Below, one piece after another: positions 32,301-44,300 of a DNA stretch of 64,000 bases. The notes beneath the pieces are model-generated. The model was not told where the DNA came from. It was given only the letters and a program-made list of their open reading frames with translations, and searched no databases. Each line of letters begins with the position of its first letter. Position 1 is the stretch's first letter. A program made the position numbers and the translations under genes. Origin of the DNA: Phoronis australis (lineage: Eukaryota; Phoronida; Phoronidae); the NCBI GenBank assembly GCA_002633005.1, contig NMRA01000003.1, positions 351,672 to 415,671 of the forward strand. The letters run 5' to 3'.

Positions 32301-35300
32301 TCATGGCTGCACTGCAGACAGTATGCTTATAGGTGTGTTTATTAGTATCATAAGAGTGGCCATTAGATGGAGCAGGATACATCAGCCCCGTCAAAACAAA
32401 CTCAAGGTGTTGTCGTCTCCCTTTGTATGAAATTCATTAAAATTTATCGAGGAGCACTGAAGATAAGACGCAAATATTAATGAAAATAAAGTTGCCACTA
32501 GGGGGCACAGACGTAGTCGGATTAGTCTGAAAGAAGTCGTCATTCGTTTTCATGCTCATAGGAACACACGTGCTATTTTTCACAAAAACCTTACAAGGTG
32601 CTGAAGAGATTCATTCACAGACGAAAAAATTGCCATTAGAAGGTGCCACAGTGGTCAGACCCATCTAAAATACAACGTAAGACATGGGAAACAACTGCCA
32701 AGTTTCATAATGATTCTTCAAGCAGTGTGCCATAGAGAGGCAGATGCAAGTTAAGAATAACAAAAATGGCCACTACAGGATGCAGAATGTGTCAAATCCA
32801 TCCAAAAATGGTACAGCATCTGCTCCTTAATAGAAACCTATTTTTACAAATTTGATGAAAATCCATCAAAGAATTCCGAAGATACAGTGGCAAACAAGAA
32901 AAACAAGAATTATAACTAGGGGGCACAGTGGTAGCAAAATTGGTCCAAAGCTCATCGCCAGCTTCATAGGAACACGTCTGCTATAACTCATTACGATCTT
33001 GCGAGAGATTTAGAAGGTACAGCCGCAGACATCAGACGCCCTGATAGAGGTGATGGCAATATGTACCCACGTACGAGTATGTGGTGCACAAAACAACAAC
33101 GCCTCATCTAAGATTACGAGCAGCAGTGTTCTCCACGACCACTTTTAACGTGTCGCAGCGTCCTGTTTGGCTGAGCACGCGTCCTGTTTAAATGTCTCAC
33201 GTCCTGTTTAAAAATCCAGCGTCCTGTTCAAAAATCCCACGACCAGTTTAAAAATATAGGGACTACTTTGTGAAAAAGGGGTCGTCGCAGTCGTTAATAA
33301 GGTCTTCACTGGTTCAAATTACGCTTGATGGGAACTGGCCATGGCCCAATGAAACTGAATAAAGGCTAAGGAAGTGGTCAGTTGTGGACAGCCCAATCAC
33401 CGGTCTCACTCAAGCAGCAGTCCGGGCCGCTAGCCTATATTTATAGTGTAACGCGGCGTGTAAATAATCCCTCAATTATCTTTTCAATTCATCTCGAACA
33501 ACTAGTCAATTTAAACAACGGCCCAGTGCTACCTATAGGCCTAATCCACTACCTGCTCACTGGAGGTGCAGTCCGGCACGAAAGTTGCTGATCGTTGCAT
33601 TAGGCCTATTCGCTTTTGTAGTCACCTTTTTGTGTTCGGCGGACAACTGATCGTATTACCCATTGAAAATAATTAAGGGTCGGTGGTTAATTCTGCGAAG
33701 GAGATGTTGTCAGCAAAGACATCGTTGCGCAGCAGTTTATGCAACGGCCGTCTTCTGGGAGGCCAGAATTTTGGTTTTCGTAGCACATTTTTCAATATTC
33801 CGTGGGCCCCACGACACAGACTTTACCCAGTCTCAAAAACATTTGCAAGAAACTGCTTTTGATGGCTCTCATTGGTTGTTGTTTGTGTATTTCTCCCTTA
33901 GATGAATATTATTAGTTACTTTTGGTGCCACCGGCCCATTGAGATTGACCGAGTTCATCTCGTTGCCTTATAAGGAGTTTCGTTGGCAGCATGAACATTA
34001 TATCTGTGACGCATATTCCCTCTAAAAATCTGCCAAGCCAGTCGTAAACTCAACCGGTAGTGGCCGTGCGTGACGTTTGCGGATCCAGGGGAGTATTCCG
34101 AGATTTGGGACAGCGGATGACGTCACTGCAAAGTTCAAAATGTATGTGTCTCGCGCTGAGAAATTGCAGCCAAAATCACGTGCTCTCATTGAAATCAAGC
34201 GGTAACATCTCGCGTAATCTCGCAGTCTTGTTTATCTAGCGTGGTCCTTACGTTAGTGAATTCTATCCTGGCTTCCGTTACCGATTGACATGCGCATTCT
34301 ACATACTTAGAAATGTCGTCTGCCGTGCAAAAGCGAAGCACCGCTAACGGCTAAGCCTAAGACTAAGGATTAAAACCGAGAGATGTTTCAGATACTGACG
34401 TTGACTCAGATGCAGATACGACAGATAATCCACGGCCGGATGGTGGTGATATTGCCAGGCTCGGTCAACGAATCGCAAATATCCGTGTCACGAACGGTGA
34501 ACCGAATTTTTGCCGACGTCAGACAGGCAATACAAATGAATACAATTCGGTCTAAGACTCTAACTTGAGAATGGCTGGTTTTCATCTGGAAGAATGAGTT
34601 TGTGACAATCCTGAAAAGTATGGAAATTCCATAGTTACAAGCGTTTGAAAGTTCAGTTGATATCTTTTTAGAAATATTCGTTGTCATCAACAGGCCTAAC
34701 ACACCGTCCAAGTAGATGGAAAACACACGTGCATAGTTTTGTTTACCCTACCTAATTTGAATTTATAAGGGAGGACTCGCATATTGTGCAGTTTTTACAA
34801 GAGTTCTGGCAGTGCAGAAGTTCATTATGTTGTACCAGCTTCAGAACATCGAATTCAGACTATGTATAAGAATGCCGTGCGACATTACACTTACAGACTG
34901 AGGGAAAACGTAGACTCTGCTATCAAGACATAAAAATGTGACTCACAGACTTAACAAAGACACTTCACTTGCGCTGTCTACTTCATAGCGGCATAGGAAA
35001 ATTTTACTTCTGTGTTAGACTTTTTGTACCGGTACTCAGTTGATATTGACATGATCATCACAATTATTGAGTAGCCTAAAACATTTCTCCATACTGTATC
35101 AAACACGTCTACAGACTTCCATTTCAAAGTCATTGACTAAGCAAAATGGGTTATGACAAGTGTGATATGTTTGGAAATAAGTCCAACTTTTAAAAATAAA
35201 AAGTTGAATAAACATAGTTATTTGTTCGCACTACTGCGTATTACTATTAAAAAGCATAGGTAAAAATAAGGTGCACAAAAAATTGCACACTAGCTTGGGG

Positions 35301-38300
35301 AGAACGTTGACCACCGCGCGGTTCCGGCACATTGCGGTTCTTACACGTGCGACCTGTTTAGATTTTCAGATGTGGAGAACACTGAGCAGGTATACAAACT
35401 TTCCAGGAAATGTTTCAAAACAATGGGCGGCCTACAGGCAATTTACGAACAAATAAATAATAAGATATCTATCATATAACAGTCGTCTACAGTCAGTATG
35501 ACTTAATTTATGTCATTCTAACCATACAGACACTATGTGGATGAGTATTTACGATTTGCTGACATATTGCATGTAACTAAAGAAAGCAACTGACGTGAAC
35601 TTACTCAAATAGAACACCACAGTGATTGGCCAGCCGTCTCCAAAGAAAACTGGTTCCTAGCACTGGGGCTTCAAGCGACGCGACTTAATATGGAAAAGTA
35701 GTTCACCTGAGCAGCAGTAGGCAGATGTACACCACCTGTTCCAATAAGTAGGCAGAGAAGGACAGGATGTAGAGAGCACAGGTCTACTCCACAGCTTGGA
35801 CCATTGACCAAGCATAGACTTCATGGCAGAGTCCAGTGCTTCCAAAAAGCACATGGCTGGTACAAAATGGGAAACCTTACGCTAACCAAACCTCACCGTC
35901 AAGAGGCACTCCATTGTACTGCTTCATGGCCTTCACGGCGTCTGTTCTTCTATCATACACGACATCAGCTGTTCCCTGAGATCGCCCAGATTTGTCGTAA
36001 TGTACGGTTGCTCTTTTAAGATTTCCAAACTCTGCGAACAATTCCTGAAATTAAGGAAGAGTATTACAAACAGTAGAGAATAAAATTGAAATCACATCTT
36101 GTATTTTTGTAAGGGCAGGCCCAGACAGAGAATTACTGTGAACGGGTGGCTGGCTCAAGTGAATATTAACCTAGCTCCCACCTCATGTCAAGGCGTGGAC
36201 AACTGAATGAAATGGCCGCTACTTCATTCAATTGTGATCAGGGCTCGACGTTATTAAAATCGCCAGGTCGCATTTTGCGACCAAGCCAAAATCCCAAGTC
36301 GCATTTCCAAAATGCAGCTCGCATTCATAAATGCCAGGTCGCAAAATTTTCCCGCCATTTTTACGCGCCAAAATTTATTTTTTTTAGATCATTGAGAAAA
36401 TGTTTTGATTAAGCAGGTACCTACAGCGTTAAATACTCACAAATTTCACATTGTACATACAGGTACAGCGTTATTGTTCTTCACGACTGCCATTGAAAGG
36501 CTCCAGAGCGCAAGGCAAGTTGCCGACGTGAAAGTTGAATCAGTGCTCTCTAACTGACACATGCATTCAAATAGCTAAGTTTGCGATGTGAAAAGGGAGT
36601 AAATGCCCATTGAAAAAGTATCCGGGTTTTTGCTAGGTCTGACCTGCTGCTGGCTGTCACCAAAGTCTTTAAAGATTCACACTAACTCGGAGTGCAAATT
36701 CCCTCCGCTTTTTGTTCGCAATCCAAATTTTGCATCTTAACTCGAGGTTTGAAAAACATCTGTCGAAAAAATACGTGAAACGATGCCCTAACCGAATAAC
36801 CTATCAGGATGCGCGGGAACACTTTAGGGCAAATTTCACAACAAAAATGTGGTACTTATGCTGTTTACGTACTCAACAATTAGTTTTCCATGAAATGAAT
36901 AGCCTCGAAATAAGTCCCGACTCCCTCCGTTCGGGTTTTCATCGGGTAATGGCGTGTTTGCTCCTCAACACCCTCCAAGTACGGGAAAAATAGGTCAGTA
37001 GCCAAAACGACACTCATGTCACTAGTTTTAACATTCTTTCGGAGGTATGAAACAAAGCCTTTATTTGGATTTTACATGTTGAGAAATGACGTTTTTTGAA
37101 AACTGAATTTGTTTTAAAATGAGAGTGACACACCATATAGGCTGCGTGTCAATTTTCTACCACGCGCGGTCGTTTGTTGTGCGCTATGATGGGCGCAAGC
37201 CTGAACTGTGGGCGCTTATTTGGAAATTCTCAAAAGTTGAGGGAGAACGCTTAGTAGATCAGTGAGCGCTTATTATGAAGCACTTCAAAGGTAGGGAGTA
37301 GGCTTGTGCGTGAGCATAGTCGTTAGACTGAGTGTTTGCAGTAATAAGGTATTGGAAGACTGCAATGGTAAGAAATGTTATTACAATATGATTTTGCCAG
37401 GCAAACTCCATCTAGTAGGGGTGGCTTTCTGGATATCGTTACCACCTACACTGTACCCTTTTTAGCCACCAGGAATAATCTTTTTTTAATTGCCCGCTTC
37501 AGCCGGAACTAGATTGTTTCTATTTGAGTCTGAACATTTTACGGCGACGGTGGTCCGGGGAGCGAAAAGTTGCTGGAGGAGGGGGGTGTATGAAGAGAAG
37601 AATAAAAAGTCCGCTAACCACAATTTTGCATCTAGTACCCGTTTAGTTGCAATAGCTGGCTACAGGCAAAGAATATGGGGTTTAGGGAACATCGACCTCG
37701 GGAAACATCGGTACAGGAAAACATCAATTTTGGGTTACTATATCGGTTCCGTAACGCATCTGGGGTTTTATAACTGCCGGGAATCTTTGAGTTTATTTTC
37801 AAATAAACCTCTGGCGCCTGGGTGATTATCAGAGTTAAGCCGGTATACTCTTTCATTTAGGGCTCTGTCGCTGTTCTCTTTTGATGTACAGCTCTGAAGT
37901 GGTGAGCACGCGGGAGTTCACGCACTTAAATCGAGTAGGCCTACACTTTACGTTAGCAACAACGTGTGAAAGACAAATGCAATCCCGTCATTATTGCCAA
38001 CACGAAAAACGGATTTGGTCTTTTTGGCATTTGAAGACTATTTTAAATACGACAAATTTGTTAAGAATCGATGGCACAAAATATAAAACATGTAATAAGC
38101 ATTACAAAAAGAAGTAGGTTTTGCGTGCAAACGCTGTGGACCATAAACAAGTAGGTCTCTTAGTATGAGATTAGTAGTTAAATCGTGGTGGTGTAGTGGC
38201 AACGCAAGCGCGCACTAATCGCCAGGTCGTGAGTTCGAGTCTTTACTACTTGCAGTTTTTCCTGTTTGACACGTTCTCCTTTTTTTGCCTTTTTTCGTGA

Positions 38301-41300
38301 ATAATACTTCAGGAATCAAGGAAAATGCTTGATTTTTAGAGGTAAAAACAGAAAAATTTCCCGGGCGGGAAGGGGGCGAACCCCCCTCCCGACCTCCCCC
38401 CATTCGGTGCTATGCGCGTCTACAATCGTGGTTCAGTTTACGCAAATTCTTACACCCGGACAAAATGTTGAGCCCCCCCTTGTGATATCCTAGATCCGCC
38501 ACTGGGCGGTCTTATGCGATAAAGTGAAGATTGTCTGCCGGGACCGCGTGCGGGCTAACAACGGGATCAACCAGTGCGGCCGCAGTGTAATATCAGGGAT
38601 AATGTCGTGAATATTAAGTAGATGTAATAAGGACATCTTACGCGAAAAATAAACATATTTGTCCACCACATAGTTTGGTAAGCTGACCGTTTAAGATTTA
38701 GTAGAAACACCGCTGTTTTGTGACGTTTTATCATGTGTTATGCAGTGACCCGAAACTTTTTTCCGCGAATCCGGAAATTTCCAAAAGTGGCCGAAAATGT
38801 TAGCCAATGAAACGTGTCATAGATCGATTCCGCATATCCCATGTTCACGCGACTTGCTAACAAGTCATCGGGAGGGCTGTTCTCGGTTAGTATTCATTTG
38901 AACTTGGATTTGGCAACAACCAAATAACCGGGTCGGATTAACAAGACTTGCTTTATATTTGCCAGGTATCTGCCAAGAAGTGTAAAAACTCAGCTCGCAT
39001 TCATTGGAAATTCCAGGTCGCACTTTGCGACTTGATACAAGCTGACAAAAATCTGAGCTCGCATTTCCAAATTTCAGGTCGCAAATGCGACCTACAGCTC
39101 GTTATGTCGAGCCCTGGTGATTGTATTTTCACACTTTGATGTGAGCTGTCAGTTCAGCTAACTTTCCCTTGAGGCAGCCACCTGAATTTGTAGCTCTCCT
39201 AAGTGCTAGCCCTATTTGGTACAGTCAGCAATAGTGTCACAAGACTTGACACTTAGCACAATGTCAATTTGTAGCTCTCCGTAAGTGCTAGCCCTATTTG
39301 GTACAGTCAGCAATAGTGTCACAAGACTTGACACTTAGCACAATGTCAATTTGTAGCTCTCCGTAAGTGCTAGCCCTATTTGGTACCGTCAGCAATAGTG
39401 TCACAAGACTTGACACTTAGCACAATGTCAATTTGTAGCTCTCCGTAAGTGCTAGCCCTATTTGGTACCGTCAGCAATAGTGTCACAAGACTTGACACTT
39501 AGCACAATGTCAATTTGTAGCTCTCCGTAAGTGCTAGCCCTATTTGGTACCGTCAGCAATAGTGTCACAAGACTTGACACTTAGCACAATGTCAATTTGT
39601 AGCTCTCCGTAAGTGCTAGCCCTATTTGGTACCGTCAGCAATAGTGTCACAAGACTTGACACTTAGCACAATGTCAATTTGTAGCTCTCCGTAAGTGCTA
39701 GCCCTATTTGGTACCGTCAGCAATAGTGTCACAAGACTTGACACTTAGCACAATGTCAATTTGTAGCTCTCCGTAAGTGCTAGCCCTATTTGGTACCGTC
39801 AGCAATAGCGTCACAAGACTTGACACTTAGCACAATGTCAATTTGTAGCTCTCCGTAAGTGCTAGCCCTATTTGGTACCGTCAGCAATAGCGTCACAAGA
39901 CTTGACACTTAGCACAATGTCAATTTGTAGCTCTCCGTAAGTGCTAGCCCTATTTGGTACCGTCAGCAATAGCGTCACAAGACTTGACACTTAGCACAAT
40001 GTCAATTTGTAGCTCTCCGTAAGTGCTAGCCCTATTTGGTACCGTCAGCAATAGCGTCACAAGACTTGACACTTAGCACAATGTCAATTTGTAGCTCTCC
40101 GTAAGTGCTAGCCCTATTTGGTACCGTCAGCAATAGTGTCACAAGACTTGACACTTAGCACAATGTCAATTTGTAGCTCTCCGTAAGTGCTAGCCCTATT
40201 TGGTACCGTCAGCAATAGCGTCACAAGACTTGACACTTAGCACAATGTCAATTTGTAGCTCTCCGTAAGTGCTAGCCCTATTTGGTACCGTCAGCAATAG
40301 CGTCACAAGACTTGACACTTAGCACAATGTCAATTTGTAGCTCTCCGTAAGTGCTAGCCCTATTTGGTACCGTCAGCAATAGCGTCACAAGACTTGACAC
40401 TTAGCACAATGTCAATTTGTAGCTCTCCGTAAGTGCTAGCCCTATTTGGTACCGTCAGCAATAGCGTCACAAGACTTGACACTTAGCACAATGTCAATTT
40501 GTAGCTCTCCGTAAGTGCTAGCCCTATTTGGTACCGTCAGCAATAGCGTCACAAGACTTGACACTTAGCACAATGTCAATTTGTAGCTCTCCGTAAGTGC
40601 TAGCCCTATTTGGTACCGTCAGCAATAGCGTCACAAGACTTGACACTTAGCACAATGTCAATTTGTAGCTCTCCGTAAGTGCTAGCCCTATTTGGTACCG
40701 TCAGCAATAGCGTCACAAGACTTGACACTTAGCACAATGTCAATTTGTAGCTCTCCGTAAGTGCTAGCCCTATTTGGTACCGTCAGCAATAGCGTCACAA
40801 GACTTGACACTTAGCACAATGTCAATTTGTAGCTCTCCGTAAGTGCTAGCCCTATTTGGTACCGTCAGCAATAGCGTCACAAGACTTGACACTTAGCACA
40901 ATGTCAATTTGTAGCTCTCCGTAAGTGCTAGCCCTATTTGGTACCGTCAGCAATAGCGTCACAAGACTTGACACTTAGCACAATGTCAATTTGTAGCTCT
41001 CCGTAAGTGCTAGCCCTATTTGGTACCGTCAGCAATAGCGTCACAAGACTTGACACTTAGCACAATGTCAATTTGTAGCTCTCCGTAAGTGCTAGCCCTA
41101 TTTGGTACCGTCAGCAATAGCGTCACAAGACTTGACACTTAGCACAATGTCAATTTGTAGCTCTCCGTAAGTGCTAGCCCTATTTGGTACCGTCAGCAAT
41201 AGCGTCACAAGACTTGACACTTAGCACAATGTCAATTTGTAGCTCTCCGTAAGTGCTAGCCCTATTTGGTACCGTCAGCAATAGCGTCACAAGACTTGAC

Positions 41301-44300
41301 ACTTAGCACAATGTCAATTTGTAGCTCTCCGTAAGTGCTAGCCCTATTTGGTACCGTCAGCAATAGCGTCACAAGACTTGACACTTAGCACAATGTCAAT
41401 TTGTAGCTCTCCGTAAGTGCTAGCCCTATTTGGTACCGTCAGCAATAGCGTCACAAGACTTGACACTTAGCACAATGTCAATTTGTAGCTCTCCGTAAGT
41501 GCTAGCCCTATTTGGTACCGTCAGCAATAGCGTCACAAGACTTGACACTTAGCACAATGTCAATTTGTAGCTCTCCGTAAGTGCTAGCCCTATTTGGTAC
41601 CGTCAGCAATAGCGTCACAAGACTTGACACTTAGCACAATGTCAATTCATCAAATGTGACCAGGCAAAAATACCAGGTGGCCAAATTATGAGCAACGAGT
41701 CCGTCAAAACGAGCAAAGACCCTGGCTTTCATGGAATTTGAGTTCTTTTGTGCGATTGGGAGATTTTGGAAGAAATTTACTTATTGTGGTAGCAAATACT
41801 ACAGATCTAATATTTTAGTAGTTAATTATCAAAAATTAAGAAGATAATCTATCAAATTTGACAGACAACCATTGGCAGACATGTTCAAGTAGCAAGGATT
41901 AATGCTGGATACCAAAACTGAGTCCAAATTTTAAAAAATCCTGACCGAGCACGCTATGTTCCTGCAAACACTGGTGATCCGCCAGTGTGGTCACGTAGTA
42001 GTGTATCAAATAGTGTAAATACAGTGAAGAGGAAACAAAAGTGACATTGACTAAATATTATCTGTCGTATCAGCAACTGAGCTAATGTCTGTGTCCTGTC
42101 TGGAACATCTTTCGGTTTGTAAAACAATCCTTAACAGTCTTTTAGGCCTTTCCATGGCAAACAACACAACTGAATATGTTGAATGTACATTTCAATCAAT
42201 AAAGGAAGTCAAAGACTACACTGGCTGTCAAAAATGCTAGAGTTACTCGCTCCCGAAAACCTAAATATTGCACACTGTTGCTACAAAAGCAGAGATGAGA
42301 AGGGCGGTAGGCGTCACAAATAGAATGCAGTCAACGAAATTCCTTATGAGGCAGTGAGATGAGCTCAATTTCGATTTGCCGATAACAATTAGAAATGCAC
42401 CAAAAGTAACAAATAGTATTCGTCCAAGTCAGAAATGCTCAAGCAATAACCAAAAAGCTGAAGCAAAACGATAAAATTGTCGACTGGGGGCGCACCAATA
42501 ATCAAATTCAACAAAAAATCAATAAAGTATTGTCTAATCTTTGAATGGAACATATCTGATAAGTTCACCAAGATCCATCACAAATTTAAGGAACATGCAT
42601 AAAAATAACAATAGGCAAAAGGCGACATAGCAGTACGTAGTCGTCTCATAATCTTTATGTCATCATCCTTTCAAAGACAGGTACACCATTAGGAGAGCGA
42701 TTTAACACCCATTTGGTCGGAGGCCACAGCACTACACTGTCTACACATACATGCTAGAGTCAACAGCACTACACAAAAACACGTACGCACGCACGCACAC
42801 ACAAAGATGAGACATGATATATTACCTTGATGTCTGATTCGCTGACTCCAAAGTCCAGGTTGGAAATATGAAGCTTACATTCTGAGGAGCCTCCGCCGCC
42901 GCCTCTTCCACCACCCATTCGCCTGGAGGGACCTTCATCATACATATCATGCTGCCACACATCTGGGAGATTTCTAGCCTGTAAAATGCACAACAAACAA
43001 GAGGTTATCAAAGAGTAGTCTCGGGTCATTTTGCATGAACAGTTGAATCTTCTAACAGTTTTACAAGAGCACGTGTACCTCGTACTTAGCAACAGTCACA
43101 GTCCCTGCTATTCAAAACCAGTTTCATACACTGAATGAGCATTTTAGCACGGCTGTCACGAATCTTCTAATAATTACCTAGTACACTATATTTGAAATAC
43201 AATAGTACGCCACTTTCAACCAGAATTCCAAGTGCCCAATTTCAGCTGTTTACCCACTTTCAGCTGTTCATATCAAACACAAATTTCCAAGAAACATGGG
43301 TCCAACAACCAGGAAAGGTGATGTTCATAGACTTGATAGTACAAAAAGCATGCTGCTCTAGCAAGTTAACCTCAAATTGACAATGAAATGCCAAAAACTC
43401 CCCTATCCTGCCATCACATACATCACGCCATGTATGCAATACAGCTCATGGACTTCTTCAGATGGATGACAGCAATTTCAGATTCGTCACAAAGGCTACA
43501 AACTGTTCTACTCAAGTGGGCAAAATGTGAGAAAACCAAAGTCAGTCAGTCTAGTATGTACCTGAATCTTGCAAGTTTTCCACATGAACATATTATTTAA
43601 GAACACGGGGTTTGTTTACAAAGTATTCACAATATTTCTTCTCGCGATGAGCATGAAGTCGTACAAGTTACGACCTTCCGAGATGAATCCGCTATAACAG
43701 TGCTGTTCGACGTTCATACCCGTTATGTGATGGTGAGAGGATAGTTCTTAGCGTATCATTGAGACTGCGAAGGGAATTGGCTTTTAAACAAGCTTAAGTG
43801 TTACAAAGAGAAAAAAATTCACTTCCACAACACCCCCCATTACAACGCCTGAAATAGTGATTCTAACTTTGAGGTGTATTTCTTAATCACTGCATCTTTA
43901 GGTCTGATGAGGAATATTTTGAGCGATTTTTAAATATTCTTCAGAGAATAGGGTCAAAATCCAGCTCCAGAATCAAGGCAATGAAGGCCAAGCTACTAGA
44001 CCAGCAGAGGTCGCCAGGTCATGCTACTAAAATTTAAGCTATTGAAAGTAAGGCTTCACAATGATAGTTCCATATAAAAACGTGTAATTAAGCTGACAAG
44101 AGGAAATTCAATAAGCACCTTTAAACAAAGCTGAGACTAGGTGTTCATCAAAAAAGCCGAAAACAAGAAAAAGGTTTTTGAGGTCCCTGAGGGTCTTCCC
44201 CCATGAAATTTCAAAAAATAAAGCTTACAAACCACTTTTCCTGCACTCTGATTTTCAGTAGATAAAAAATTACCCGTTATCTTTTTATGTTTACATAGAA

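Noticed and set aside
38189-38242. Functional tRNA gene
   Set aside because: A and B boxes are present, but the acceptor and other stems do not fold as a tRNA and copies are embedded in repeats.
39185-41643. CRISPR array
   Set aside because: Units are 82 bp with no unique spacers between repeats, in an intron of an animal gene; it is a tandem satellite.
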